From contig LR990053.1 of assembly GCA_905147135.1 (NCBI GenBank), positions 12,660,501-12,724,500 of the forward strand: DNA of 64,000 nt. The letters run 5' to 3'. Position numbers and translations under genes: made by a program. The notes under the pieces were generated by a model. That model worked only from the letters and a program-made list of their open reading frames with translations, was not told the DNA's origin and did no database searches. This document shows, one piece after another, positions 43,389 through 55,288 of this stretch (positions within the stretch are counted from its first letter, which is position 1; every line of letters begins with the position of its first letter). This DNA is from Blastobasis lacticolella. Taxonomy: Eukaryota > Arthropoda > Insecta > Lepidoptera > Blastobasidae.

Positions 43389-44162
43389 CGTGTCCTCGTT
43401 CGCATGGAGTACATAATGTTTGGTATGTCTAATATTAGGCAACCCTGCATTTATTACTTGAGAAAAAAAGTACCTGGAAGAAGAGTCTGAAAGAGATTAC
43501 GTTAATGATAAGACCGCCCATTACACTGTAGGCTGGTGAAGCACCCTTTGCATTGGCAAATGCGCTTTTTACTTTTTATTTCAAAACTCCCAACTTGTAT
43601 TTATCAAAAGACAGTAAGTCGGGAAGAGAGTTCCGTCGCGGTTCGCATAGTAAATGTTGAAGGTAAGATGAAGGAGGCTATGAGCGAACTGATTTGTGCG
43701 AGTAGTCTTTGTAATTTCGATTATAAAACTGTATCATTTCGCCTAGGCTCTCCTCGTTTGATGGTGGAACGAAGATATCAGATTGGGCAGTTCCCTTGCA
43801 GGCTCCAAAATGTATCCGGTAACAAAGAAATAGATATACAATAATATACATATGCTCGAAAAATATAGCCCTCTTTCTGTCGCAGTTGGGTAAAAACAGA
43901 TAGTTTAGACAAGGAAAGACTGTTTATGAAGACGATCCAGGTTTTTGATTCAAAGTTTCATATAAGCGTAAGTATGCGTTTTATTCCTCGTGGGGGTAGG
44001 GACCTTCCTCACCCCTGTTCCATTGGCGAGAAAGTTTAGAATAAAAGAAATACGATTTTCATAAAAATATGTAATTTGACAATATTTGACTTCTTTGTAG
44101 TGATCTGACTTTAACAATAGTTTAATCCACTTTATGCCTATAAAATAAAGCACACACGCCAG
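43389..44162. other. No recognisable feature
   Basis: A 102-codon plus frame (43536-43844) has no recognisable domain. It is too weak to call a gene. Confidence 0.3.
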
Positions 44163-44492
44163 GAGGAGCGTCGGTGGCCGTGTGGTTACAGTATCCAACT
44201 TGTGAGAGGTATCGGGTTCAAATCCCACTGCGGCTCTTTTCTGAGTTACGTACATTAGTTGAATGCTAACCAATGCTCTTACGGTGAGGGAAAACATCGT
44301 GATTCAAATATCACATTCAAGTGACTGAATGTGTAATCATGATCCAATTTGGTCAGGTTCCTCTGGTAGCAAGGTCAGATAGCAGTCGCTCCACTGTAAT
44401 TACCTGACCTGCGAAATTCTGGATCATGATCATAGCGGTATCCGGGCCCTAGTGCGCGAGTACACAACCAAGACATTAACGCCAAGATGATA
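44163..44492 (+). mobile_element. Family A SINE, essentially full-length
   Basis: The head is GAGCGTCGGTGGCCGTGTGG, AACTTGTGAGAGG and TCGGGTTCAAATCCC (B box). The body runs through CTAACCAATGCTCTTACGG and GACCTGCGAAATTCTGG to AACGCCAAGATGATAC. It is the only copy with head and tail both present and uninterrupted on the plus strand. No clear target duplication. Confidence 0.85.
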
Positions 44493-44611
44493 CAATGAGA
44501 TGTAATATCTGAACTACAACACCGAACACCTTGAAATATTACCATAGTACCTGCTTTCTAACCAAAACGAATGAATGAAATCGGACTACGCGTTAATAAA
44601 TTACAACTAAG

Positions 44612-44664
44612 TACACATTTTGACTTCCATCCCCTCTCCCAAGGGATGGAAGTCAAAATGTGTA
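44612..44664. repeat. Perfect 22-bp inverted repeat with 9-base loop
   Basis: Positions 44612-44633 are exactly inverted at 44643-44664 (arms begin TACACATTTTGACTTCC), with loop CTCTCCCAA. No mismatch in the arms. Confidence 0.9.
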
Positions 44665-44874
44665 ATGTAATGTAAACGCTTATGGATTTTTGTGATGTCA
44701 AAATAAATCATGTCTATGTCTATGTATGAATTTTGCGATAAAAAGTATCCTATGTATCCTCGTGGTATAAACTCAAGTCTTACCAATTTTCATTTGGATT
44801 CAATCAGTAGTTTCGAAGTGATACGCGGTCAAAATACAGTTTTATTATAAGTATAGACTATTTTAAATGCGTAC

Positions 44875-45038
44875 TTGGCGACGAACTTTTACCAAATAAC
44901 AGCTGGCAACTGCCACGTGGATGTCTACTGACGCATAACCAATACGTAATAGAAATACATGTTTATTTTGGGCATTTATTTTTGATCGGAGCAGGATATA
45001 TCCGACTTCTATCGAAGAAAATGTAATGTAATTACAGT
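44875..45038. repeat. Dispersed repeat E, copy 2
   Basis: Direct partner of 43225-43388 at about 80% identity by eye. Confidence 0.75.
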
Positions 45039-45735
45039 CCAGGCCATGGGATACGAAGAAGGTCCGCATTTATAAAATTTTATCTATTTCCGCGGGTCTT
45101 TTCTAGAAATACCTGTGAGGTGGAATTTAAAAGCTAACGTATTATTCTGTGGAAAAATTCCTGGTCACAGTGGGTTTTAATAACATCGCGTTTGTTGCAC
45201 AAAAGAGGGTACTCTCGTACATCCCGGTTGCGTTCATCCGGGTAGCTCTCCTAATGGTTGGCTGGTGCTCCAATTCTGAAAAGAATGAGTGCAATTCGTT
45301 TTCTCACCAAGAATGTTTTATTTTCACGTCAAGCGTTAATGGTTTAGAAATGGTGCGGTTTATACGTGACTCGGATAGGTGTGGCTTGCCCTTTACTCGT
45401 AAGATATTTACTTAAAATTACGAAAACGAGGCACTGGTACATATTTTCCTTTTACGTTATATGTTGCAAAAGGAACATTTAAAACTTTGCTCAAAATGAA
45501 ACGTTATAACAATCTCGCAGTCAGCATTTCACTGGAATTTTTAACTGTATTTGCATATCTTAATTGGATAGTTTCGTAGTTTTACTAGGTGGAATTTCGA
45601 ATGTAATTTATTATGCAAGCAAAGCAAATATAATGAATATAAGGGGCCCAACGAATCATGATTTTTCACACAACATCTAAATACTTACCATGGATTTCAT
45701 CACATCGCTAGGACCAAGTGAGATTTAAATTTATA
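45039..45735. other. No recognisable feature
   Basis: An 88-codon plus frame (45149-45415) has no recognisable similarity. Confidence 0.35.
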
Positions 45736-45900
45736 ATTTAGTAGCTTTTGCCCGCGACTTTGTCCGCATTTTTTTCTCCGCAGAAACCATCTCCTTGAAT
45801 CACTCTATCTATTGTTGAAAACCGTATGAAAATCCGTTCAGTAGTTTTTGAGTGAAACGATGTCATACATATACAAACATCCATTTTTATAAGGTTTTAT
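45736..45900. repeat. Helitron-related dispersed fragment
   Basis: AGTAGCTTTTGCCCGCGACT, then CTCCTTGAATCACTCTATC and AAAATCCGTTCAGTAGTTTTTG, shares its body with the Helitron at 3141-3326. Termini are not intact. Confidence 0.5.
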
Positions 45901-45939
45901 TTAGTTTCACATGTCCCCATGTCAATTCGTAATTAAAAT

Positions 45940-46170
45940 CTTTCAAGTTTTAATTGACCCATTTGACGGTTTCCAATTGAGCTGAAAATTTGCACACTCG
46001 TCTCATGTAAGTTTGGTGAACATGCAATGTTGTGATACCATCAAGCTGATATGGTGATGGAGACAGAAGTTGGCTAAAGGAACTCCTAAACTCCGCATGG
46101 TAACCCCATCGAGTTTGGGCCCGTTTGATTAGTCTCGACAAATACTTATAGAGAACGCGCTATAATAGCT
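45940..46170 (+). repeat. Dispersed repeat G, copy 2
   Basis: TTGACCCATTTGACGGTTTCC, CAATTGAGCTGAAAATTTG and GAGTTTGGGCCCGTTTGATT. Inverted with respect to 46660-46800, about 500 bp away. Confidence 0.65.
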
Positions 46171-46659
46171 TTTCTCATTTGAACTTGTTATAAATATATA
46201 GATAAAACTTTGTTGCAACAAAGCTCTTCCTGCATTTCAATCACTAACTCACAATTTCAATTGCATTTAATATAAAATGGCATGTTCTAACTTCACATTG
46301 ATGAATAACCCGGCTTTTCGCCGAACACTCGAGGATTCCAGGATTCCAGGAAGCCAGAGCTCAGCGATAACTATGTATAATGTTAATTGCTCACTATTCG
46401 GCTAAGCATGGCAGCAAACTATTCAATTGAGACACAATTATGTGCTCAGCTGGCCACGTGCTATTATCATATAGATTGCCGTCGACGCCACGAATACAAA
46501 TGCTCATAGAATAGAAACGGTTGCCTATTTCTGCCGTTTACGTTTTTGATTGTTACTGCTTAATTCCGCCGTATTTGTATATAGTCTATGTATATAGCCG
46601 TAGCGTAGGTGTTGGCGTAAAACGAATCCTACTATAAGTTTAAACGAAAAAAAATTTTT
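46171..46659. other. No recognisable feature
   Basis: Spacer between the opposed repeat G copies. Nothing recognised. Confidence 0.35.
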
Positions 46660-46800
46660 CATAGCAAGCTTTTATGGCGCGTTCTCTATGATCAGTCAGA
46701 GTATTTGTCAAGAGTAATCAAACGAGCCCAAACTCGGTGGGTTTACCATGCGTAGCTTAGGAGTTCCTATGTCACCTTTCGTCTCCATTATTATATCAGT
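46660..46800 (-). repeat. Dispersed repeat G, copy 3
   Basis: The reverse complement carries GAGTTTGGGCTCGTTTGATT and AGAGAACGCGCCATAAAAGC, matching copy 2. Confidence 0.65.
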
Positions 46801-47052
46801 TCGTCCACGCACGCTCCTCCCTCGTCCACAACACGCACGAGTACTGAGTGAACAACGTAGACTTCTTCAAGAAGTAAGATATTAAAACTGTACGAGTATA
46901 GCCTCATAATCTTAGTTCTAGTCTCGCTGTTAACTTGTTCCCACAACTTCACCTGCGTGCACTCCGCTCCGTTTCAAAGTGAAATAAGAAGAAACAAAGA
47001 GACTAACTCGATTTTTTTATAATACCTACCGTTAATTCTTAACTACTGACCA

Positions 47053-47300
47053 GGACCTCGATTCCGCTAATATACGAGGCTCCATGGAATTGCAATACCA
47101 GTTCAACGGCAGTTTTAATTGTAGCAGAATACCAAAAACGCGTAAAACCGCCATTGAGCTGTGATTGCTATTCAGGTACAATTCAATTGAGCCATTAGTA
47201 ACAGTAGCAGAACACCAAAAACGTAACAAACTGCCATTGAACAGCGATTGCGATCCAATTACATTACAATAAAGTATTTCGTAAATTAGCGGACTAGGCC
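47053..47300 (-). mobile_element. MITE H copy 3, near complete
   Basis: Inverted termini GGACCTCGATTCCGCTAAT (47053) and TTAGCGGACTAGGCC (to 47300) bound the element. Internally the AATGGCxGTTTxACG-TTTTTGGTxTTCTGCTAC unit occurs twice on the minus strand. It is about 248 bp, similar to the reconstructed length of copy 1. The 122-codon minus frame over it is fortuitous. Confidence 0.7.
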
Positions 47301-47849
47301 CAGGCCTAGAGCTTTTCCTCAAAAACGGCGTGTAAGAATTTTTTAATTTTTTAATCCAATTTTCTTTTGCCGATCCCTTACTTAATTTGCGCAAAATCAA
47401 ATATGCAATTTAACATAATTTAGTTTTAAAATTCATTTTTCATTCCTTTCTTAATTATCCATATTTCTTACATCATCATATTTCGTACCTGGAATTAAGG
47501 TACATTACACTACAGCAAAGCACACTTTATTATCATATAGATTACGGCCTGGATATTGGATGGACGGACAGTGTTGCAGTGTGCGCTTACTGTCATAGTT
47601 ATTTGATGACCATCATGAATATTCTAAGGCCAATAAGGCTTAGATTGACTTACTGATACGCTCTTGATTAGGCAATACGCTGTCATGTTTTTATTAAGGC
47701 TTTTAGTGTTCAAAGACTTAATTTGGATGTAACATTAACTGGGTCACGACTTATCGACTTTCGTACGTCAAAGAAATGTCAATTTAAAATTACATACTAG
47801 CGGGGCCGCTAGCGCATGTAATTGTAAAGCTAAATTATATAATTTCCGT
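47301..47849. other. No recognisable feature
   Basis: AT-rich sequence without a match. Confidence 0.35.
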
Positions 47850-47942
47850 AAAATATTTTGTTTCAAAGTTACACGGGATTTCAGATTTCCATAGAAATTT
47901 ATAATCCCGTGCAACTATGAAACAAAATATTTCAACGAAAAT
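47840..47942. repeat. Long imperfect hairpin
   Basis: 47850-47880 and 47903-47932 are inverted over about 30 bp with two mismatches (core TTTTGTTTCAAAGTTACACG and CGTGCAACTATGAAACAAAA). Weaker pairing continues outward through AATTTCCGT/ACGAAAAT and inward across the 22-bp centre. A pre-miRNA-sized fold or a fold-back MITE would both look like this. Confidence 0.7.
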
Positions 47943-48204
47943 CTGACAAACTACAAGCATAGTTATTGGTTTCTGGATCACGTCTACAAAATTTCATTGG
48001 CTTTGACATCGTAATATTGAAAATATGATCACTACCTTTGTATGGAGCGCGCGGAGAAACAAGCCAATTTATAAAATAATACAACGACACATTTCCTGTG
48101 TCTTCTCAGAAAGTGTACGTCAAAACAATACTCTGGGCTACAATATGTTACTTTAATAAGTACAACTGCTGCCGTTTAAGGCGATAATAATTTTAAGACT
48201 GCAG

Positions 48205-48373
48205 GCCGGGTTTCCGTCGGGAGTTCATAAATGTGGCTACCACCCGCCAATGGCGCGGCGTCTCTAATAAGATTGCTGTTGATCGTGGACAATGCGGCGC
48301 GCGTTTTGTGCGCCCCCGGCGGCGAGGGGCGTAAGGGACCACAGTACAAGACCAGCGCAGTGGACCAGACCAG
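48205..48373 (+). CDS. Candidate first coding exon, unknown secreted protein
   Basis: A GC-rich block stands out from AT-rich surroundings. An acceptor-like ACTGCAG ends at about 48204, and a donor ACCAG|GTGCGTG lies at 48373/48374. ATG at 48231 follows an in-frame TAA. The frame reads MWLPPANGAASLIRLLLIVD, then NAARVLCAPGGEGRKGPQYK, with TSAVDQTR before the donor. The LIRLLLIVD core followed by small residues could be a signal peptide, though the core is short and carries R and D. I recognise no family. A minus-strand frame also covers the block (48264-48632), so open-frame length alone is weak evidence. Confidence 0.22.
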
Positions 48374-48379
48374 GTGCGT

Positions 48380-49810
48380 GGGTGGATATTTTTGTTTTAA
48401 TTTTCTCCTCGAACATCTTCGGTGGAAATGGTGGATTAGCGAGGATGTGAGGGAAAGGAAATATTAACCGTATTGCGAAGGGAGGACCAATCCCATAATT
48501 TGAGAGGCCATTGATGTTTCTGCTAGCCAAGTCTCGATCCTTATCGGCTTCGTTGGCTAACCTGCCATAATTACAAATTAAATCAATAAACTGCCTTAGG
48601 CAAACTGCCTTCAACATACCGGTGTTTAACAAGAATTCGAGACGCGAAGTGCAGATAGCTGATCCTACGCTTGATCATCTAGGTACATATAGGAGGGAAA
48701 TCAGGTATCTCTTATTACATACTATGAGCTACGGACCGGGGAACAACTGCTACTCACCGGTAGATTGCTATAAAGGTTGGAAAAGTTTAGTAAAACAAGT
48801 CATAATATGGTTTTAAGGTCTATAAAATTACAATTTGTATTTGCGCCAATTGTCCGAACGAAATTGTCCCCCGCTCCCCCGAGGAAGACACCAGCTACCA
48901 TATGTAATATGTAGAACCACACGTCCTCTTTAATTCTGTGATTAGTGCTACCACGTGTTTAGGACCACGATAAGTCCGTATTGACTGACAGTAGTAAAAA
49001 TTATAGAGGGTATGGCAATAATCTAGGGATAATCTGTCCTTGTCAGTTCTTCACTTCCTTTTAAATTGTTTTGCCCATTATTTAATAACATTTTTCATAA
49101 CTCACGAAAATAAACAATACCACAGAAATAAAATTGTTTGTTATGACTTTTATGAATTACGATCTATGACGTTTAAAAAACTTGGCATACGATGCTATAC
49201 AGAGATATTTTTTTCAAGCGATTCGGACTTTGCGTGGTCTTATTCTGTGAACGAAGACGTCATACTGTTGGTTTTTTATCACTATACGGCATCGCGGACG
49301 AACAGCCGACGCCGCCCGCAAATGGTTCCGTCCCGTGTTTGCACTGCGCCTTCCTCAAATACAATTTTATTAAATCCAAAGCGAAAATAGAAATATTTTT
49401 AATTCTCAGAGAGCCCGCGGTTGGGTTTTGAAGCGCTCTGCTGGGACAAGTTTGCTTTAATCCGTGCATTACATTGTCGGTAAAGAGGACGGTTTACAAT
49501 AAGAAGCGTGCGGGCTCCGAAATATAAAATTGAGAATCATATATTATTTATTTCCTTACTCGTATTTATTTCCTAGAAACCGTGATCCTTCTTCATCATT
49601 TGTAAGTTAAAATGCAGCCGCAGGTGTAATTTTACTTCGTTTTTCAATTTATTGATATTTGAATATATATTTTTACGAAATGGGGTCGGCGATTCATGGA
49701 ATACCCGCTACTGGTATTGCAAATGACAATAGGATACTATTTAATATCAACAGGCAGGCCGTGAGCTTGTTTGCCAATTTAGCGGTAGGTGTATTTATAA
49801 AAAAGCCTAC
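48380..49810. other. No recognisable feature
   Basis: Plus frames of 116 and 79 codons (49040-49431) overlap each other in different phases and show no domain. Confidence 0.3.
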
Positions 49811-49812
49811 CA

Positions 49813-49953
49813 ATACATACTCGTATAACACCCAGACCCGTAACAGAAATAAAAAATAAAAATTCATCATTTCAATTTTTGTTCAGCCGGAAATCGAACC
49901 CGGGACCTTTGCGTGGCAGACGGATGTTAACCAACTGAACCACTCACGTCGTC
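49813..49953 (-). mobile_element. Family B SINE, copy 4, truncated
   Basis: The head (GGAAATCGAACCCGGGACC, AACCAACTGAACCACTCACG) and proximal body (ACACCCAGACCCGTAACAG) are present. The distal third found in the other copies is missing. Confidence 0.75.
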
Positions 49954-50420
49954 ATTAAGTTATGTAGTGTGTGAGTGAAAGTAGATATACACTATTAGGC
50001 ATCTAGTACTGACGTTCATCATTCGAAAGCGATAAGAGGAAAGCCTGATCATATTATGAACAGACGAATTTTCATGCTGCAAATTAAAACACATTTACAT
50101 AGAGCTCTCAACTTCGGCTGTTACAGGGAATTTCGTGTTTGCGGTGAGAGCAGCTGACGAAATTTCACCATTTACCGGCACACGATAAAGTGAGATTAAT
50201 CGTTTTGGACCTGCCCAGGTCCTGCAGATTTAGGTCACGGCATGAGCATATTTAGTTTGTGACGTCACGTCCGGGAATGAACTACTCGCCTATGAATCAG
50301 CTGCCATTTACTTACCACAGACCACACTTCGTACAGTTTCATTAGCCTCAACTTTTCAAAATTATTATTATTCAGTTATATATTAAATCTACCTGCAAAA
50401 CACATAGGTTTTTTATAGTT
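49954..50420. other. No recognisable feature
   Basis: No match noted. Confidence 0.35.
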
Positions 50421-50795
50421 AGACTAGTCAGGCATTTACCTGCCTTCTTACCGACAAGTAATCGTAAGGATGACAAGTAAAAACAGTCTATTCAGTCTAG
50501 CCTTGAAGGCGATTATAATGATCAGGGAACACTAGCAGGCAACTCGTTCCATACCTTAGCCGTACGTATTATAAAGGTAGAACTAAAGCGGCTCGTGCGG
50601 ATAGTTGGATTATCTTCAACATAATGAAGGAAGGGGCGACCGGAATGATAATTTCATGATAATTTCGGCGGATTTATAATGAAACAAAGCCAATGCATTC
50701 ACAACCGGCCACAGTCCGTGTTGCAAATGTGGGGCGGCCGTGGTCACTTACCATCAAATGACCCGCTTGTTTGTTTGCCTTCCTCTGATACCACT
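50421..50795 (+). mobile_element. Decayed non-LTR element (D plus family C tail)
   Basis: GACTAGTCAGGCATTTACC, then GTCTAGCCTTGAAGGCGAT and GGCAACTCGTTCCATACCTT, resembles the body of a lepidopteran LINE. The family C tail block follows (GGTCACTTACCATCAAATG, CCCGCTTGTTTGTTTGCC). This supports family C being a LINE 3' end. Confidence 0.5.
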
Positions 50796-50802
50796 ATCAT
50801 CA

Positions 50803-50961
50803 TCACCACGTATTATAAAAAAGTCCCACGCCGCCTCTGTCTCTCTGTCTGTTCGTGATAAACTCTAACACTACTAAACGGATTTTCATGCGGTTTTCGC
50901 TAATAGACGTAGTGATTCCTAAGAAAGTTGGTGCCCGTGCGAAGCCAGGACGGGTCGCTAG
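50803..50961 (+). mobile_element. Non-autonomous Helitron, 159 bp
   Basis: It begins TCACCACGTATTATAAAAAAG after an A. It ends with hairpin CCCGT-GCGAAGCCAGG-ACGGG, then TCGCTAG. The base after CTAG is G rather than T, a minor deviation. Related to 3141-3326 but on the opposite strand. Confidence 0.8.
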
Positions 50962-50964
50962 GAA

Positions 50965-52010
50965 GAAATAAAAACAAGGAAAAGAATTAGGAACCATCTC
51001 GTTTCAATAAAATTACAAACAAACACACAGACAGATATACAAAAACACGTATATAAAAAGACCCTCTGCTTGCGTCAGGCATTAACAAAATAAATGTATC
51101 AAAAAGCGCAAGCAATCCAAGTGAAGTGATTCGAACGGGCCACACGTGTTTCGTTCCGACAGGCCATCTGCTTACACGGTGTTCTGCCTTTTGACCTCTA
51201 TTACGCACCTCTATAACCCCATTGGGAAACCGAACCATTTTTGGGCAGTCTCCCTTGTCATTTGCAAAAAGGGACCTTTCCAAACAATTTCCTGGCCCTC
51301 CTTACATTTTGTAAAGTAATCCCGGGGGAGTTCGGTGGCCTCGCTCAGCCGGGGCAGATTACGATGTAGCGATGCAAGAGAACCGTTAGTCGCGTTGCAA
51401 TGCAACCCCGCGGGACTTCCACCGGAGAAACTGCCAACTTTAATACACCGATGACGGAGAGTGAGTGATCCAATTGCGGCCGAGGTTTACGAAGTGTAGA
51501 CGTAGTGCAGACATTCGCTATAATATCTTATGATCGACTGAGGTCGTAAATGTTGAAGTGATAGTGTGAGATGGCGTTTTATGATTGTCTCAGAGACAAG
51601 AATTAACAATATAATGGTAGAAGATATAAATTTTATGAAAATAGTGTTGCATTCTAACCCATCAAATCAGAGTATTTACGACTGGCATAAAAACGTAGAC
51701 ACCGATATAGGAGCGCGGGAGGTTGATAGGAACGAAGCTCGAATAAAGAATGCGGCCGGGCTTTGTTGCCTCTAAGTAATAAAGGCTCACCTACAACGAC
51801 CTACATAATAAAAAGCCTCTTTGAACTTTCTAACATGTTACTTCGAAAATTCAAACGATGTTTAGTTTTGTGGTGCAAATCGTATTTTACTGGATAGAAT
51901 ATAATACAGTGATTTAATTCTAATAAGGCCCCTTTACTGCTAGCTGAAACTGAATTTATCTACAACTAATTGTTCCAGTTACATACACGAACAGTTTTTA
52001 AGGGAGCGTC
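50965..52010. other. No firm feature; GC-richer patch
   Basis: 51225-51450 is GC-richer. On the minus strand a frame (GLHCNATNGSLASLHRNLPR then LSEATELPRDYF) could end at a GTAAGG donor near 51314. No acceptor is convincing, so I do not call it. Confidence 0.25.
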
Positions 52011-52075
52011 TGAATCGCCGCGCGAGCTGTTGCTGCAACTGCGCATTCGCAAGATTTGGACCGTCCCTTTAGAAT
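52011..52075 (-). repeat. Dispersed repeat J, copy 2
   Basis: The reverse complement reads CGGTCCAAATCTTGCGAATG, then CGCAGTTGCAGCAACAGCTC, matching the second half of 38040-38175. Confidence 0.55.
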
Positions 52076-52191
52076 ATACTTTTTCACGCCAATCCATAAG
52101 CTTTTAAAAAAGTATTTTATTATAGGTACAGCATTTTATTACAGCTATGTCATTATACAACACTTTTATTTCTTAATATTAGGTCGGGTGC

Positions 52192-55100
52192 TGTACCTCC
52201 CCCCCCTTTGATTTTCCCATCGCGTAAATAATTAACTCAACCTCTCGCTCACTCATTCATTCATTCATTAATTCATTCACACGTGAACCCTAAAATGCTA
52301 CTTCCATTTATTACCTAACGCGTATTCGTACATTCGTGACGTTACTATGGCCTCGTGATCGTCTAGTTATTCCTACGTTGTGTTTGTGGTAACCCAAGAC
52401 TTTTAGAGTTGGAAGATAAACAGGTTATTATGATTTGTTAGGATAAATAGCTATAATATGTAAATTACGTACTTAGTTTAAATATAGAATAACTGTTTTA
52501 TGGTTAAGGGGAACATTGATATTAAGGGGATTTAGGGACTCTCCGTACTATACAAAAAATTAGGGGATTGGGAGAGTGAATCTTGCCCCAGCCATTACAC
52601 TGGCTCATCATATCCTCTAATGGCTATCCTAATTGAGAATATGATATCTCTCCGCAAGATTCCGTTTGGAGCAGCCAAAGACGTCTTTTAAAAACTCCAA
52701 TCCGCCCAGCAATGCTTTTTTTTATATATTGAATGAGAGGGCACGAAGAGGTAAGTCATAATCGTCAAAGTCAGTTTGTTTTCGAGTTATGAAGTGACTT
52801 GAGAGGACGATATGAACAATCCAGTGTCTCTAAAGCATATCCAGGTAATAAATATATAAAGTAGATCCATAAAGCTTGTAGCTCTCTCCATGAACTCTCC
52901 ACATCGTGTCGTTGTTGGTAGGTAGATCATGTGCAAGAACGTACTCCTGGGCATAATAAATCTCACTCGGAAAACAGCTTACTCAAACGCAATGCAGGGT
53001 GCAGGTATATGTATAGACTCGTCGATGTAGATGTGGCAACCCATACATTAAAGGCGAATACTTGGGCTGTGTTTCCTCGTGGCTATGGTGATGGGCCCGA
53101 ATTCCGCGGCACAGATATAGGTATCAGAAAGTAGTAGTATCAGCAGGTAGTCCCTGGAGAGAGTGCTCCAAACACATGCAAAATATGCATAGCCAATTAC
53201 TGGCAGTGATGTCTCCAGTTAGTAATATTTGGATATGTTCCACAGATCAATGGTGTTGCTCCAATTCCAATGGCCTTGCCATGATATGTAATTATTGGGG
53301 ATAATATCAACCCTGTTTTAATTTATTGAAATCCGGATCACAGAGATAGGTAGCAACCATGTTGCACTCGTAGCATTAATGGCTTAGCCATAATTGGTAG
53401 ATTATTCGTGTAGAAATTCCTTGGTGGTTGTAAATCCAATGAAAGCAGTTATAAAGTAAGTAATATTGAAAGCCAGGACAGGAAGCTCCTTTTGAGTCTG
53501 CCTTCCAAAGTCCGACCAGTAATTTATGATAAGTTAAGACTGATTGATTCTCCATGGGTATGTATACAATTTGCGATTACATCCAATGCACAGACCAAAA
53601 TGCCGGTGTCAGCTCTTTCGCATATAGGTGGACATTCACGAAGTAAGGAAGCGATTAGTGGAGGGTCAAGCCAGGTACAATTGCTACACCAACGGCTCCC
53701 CGAGGGCCCTCAATCTAGTGATTTTATAAAACGGTTTCGCATGAGTTACGTGATTCAGACAGTCTTGCAGCTTCCTGTTGTATAAGGCCGAAGCCTTTCA
53801 ACAACACGAAACAACAACTCGTCCGAATAGCTATCAGCTGCGCTCTCCCTTCTAAGATCTTCGACATCGGTCAACCAGAGAGTCCCAGATGCAGCTTTAT
53901 TCCACCTTTTGATTACCTCCAAACACCACTAACACTCAGTGAATCGCCACAGATGCGGACGGCTTCAAACGCACGATCTAGGATCTAATTCTCGTCTGAG
54001 TACACTTTTACATACTCACAAACCATACACATATGAAGAGTCAAACAACACAAAATAAAGTAATATAATCAAATCTAAAGATTGTAATATTTGCCAACAA
54101 CCATATCATAATATTAATTATCCGGTCTATCTTTGCTATCCGAATACAATTTTATATTTTAGTTCCGTAGTAGGAACCTAAGCTCATCCTCTAACCAGTA
54201 ATTTAATCATCCAATCCAAATCCTAAATAGAGTAATAAAACCCAAGTTACATCTGGAATTCAAATCATACAGCCAATCCTAACAAGTCAATCAAACACTG
54301 TACCCGAATAATAATATTTCCTTCTTTGATAGCTCAACCTAAATACCTGTAGCCTATGTGTATTGTACTTTATGTAGATAGTTCGTAAAATCATTCCAAG
54401 CCAGTATTTACTTATGTCTACCGGAACTAAACCAATAAAAATATCGAGTAACAATTTGATAGTAAGTATAATTCAGTCCACTCTTTAATCCATACACCAT
54501 AAATTAAATTTTCCCGCCCAAATCCATAACGGTATTTGGCCTATCGACCTATATTCGGCACTTGCACGCGAAAGAGTTAATACCAATTGTACCTAACCAA
54601 TTATTATCGTGTGATGTTGAGACAGATCTTACTACTAATGTGATTTTGTATGCCAGCTGGTTCAGTTGCCTTCGGTCAATACATTTCACAATAGGGGACC
54701 GATTTATTTGTTGCCGTGGTTAGATCCCAGACTCTAAACGTCTTCGTGAAGTCAAATAACAGCGCAAAAGGCTCCCGTACGTTCTCCTTCATTTGGCTAA
54801 GTATAACCAGTATATCTGACGAAATAATAATATAGGACTCGATATTTGTGTATAAGTGGTTTTCTTGCAGGTATTGTCAATTCAAGTACTACTCCCGAGC
54901 TGGTTATATTTCCCTCTTTTGAAGTTTTGATAGCTTATCCTAAATCCAGTCACCAAGTTTCTCGAGGCGCTACCTAGCGGGCATTCGGAAATGGTTTTAG
55001 ATACCCAATGGAAAGCTATTTAGCGGGTTCCCGGGGAACCTTACAGATGGCGCCACCAACCGATAAGGTGTATTAATACATTCAGACCAAATTTACAATT

Positions 55101-55288
55101 TTAGTGATTTCGTTTTCGATCTAGGGTCAGTTATTGTTTTGTAACAGATTATACAATTGTTTAAGACTGCTACCTAATTTATTTATAGGATAAACAACGT
55201 GCTGTACTGCTAGCGCTATCTAGTGGCAAGCTGTTGAACCAAATTAGCATACTGTCTTTGAATTTGATACTAAGTTTAGATATACATC
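52192..55288 (+). repeat. Long direct repeat, copy 1 (at least 3,097 bp)
   Basis: Identical to 60904-64000 except G/T at 52285 (60997) and G/A at 54859 (63571), by reading line against line. The left boundary is sharp: CTG|TGTACCT here is ATAT|TGTACCT in the second copy, counting TGTACCTC8 as the first shared bases. The right boundary is unknown because copy 2 runs off the window. The repeat contains an ATTC-rich microsatellite (about 52250-52278), a GAAGAG|GTAAGT donor-like site (about 52750), two short frames (52931-53134, 53492-53785) of no known family, and no TE protein. Confidence 0.95.

Noticed and set aside
43536..43844. 102-codon plus-strand frame as a gene
   Set aside because: No recognisable similarity, and the surroundings are repeat-rich intergenic DNA.
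47032..47400. 122-codon minus-strand protein sharing SATVTNGSIEL with a frame at 30684
   Set aside because: Both frames read through MITE H copies. The peptide similarity reflects the DNA repeat, and the other copy has stops.
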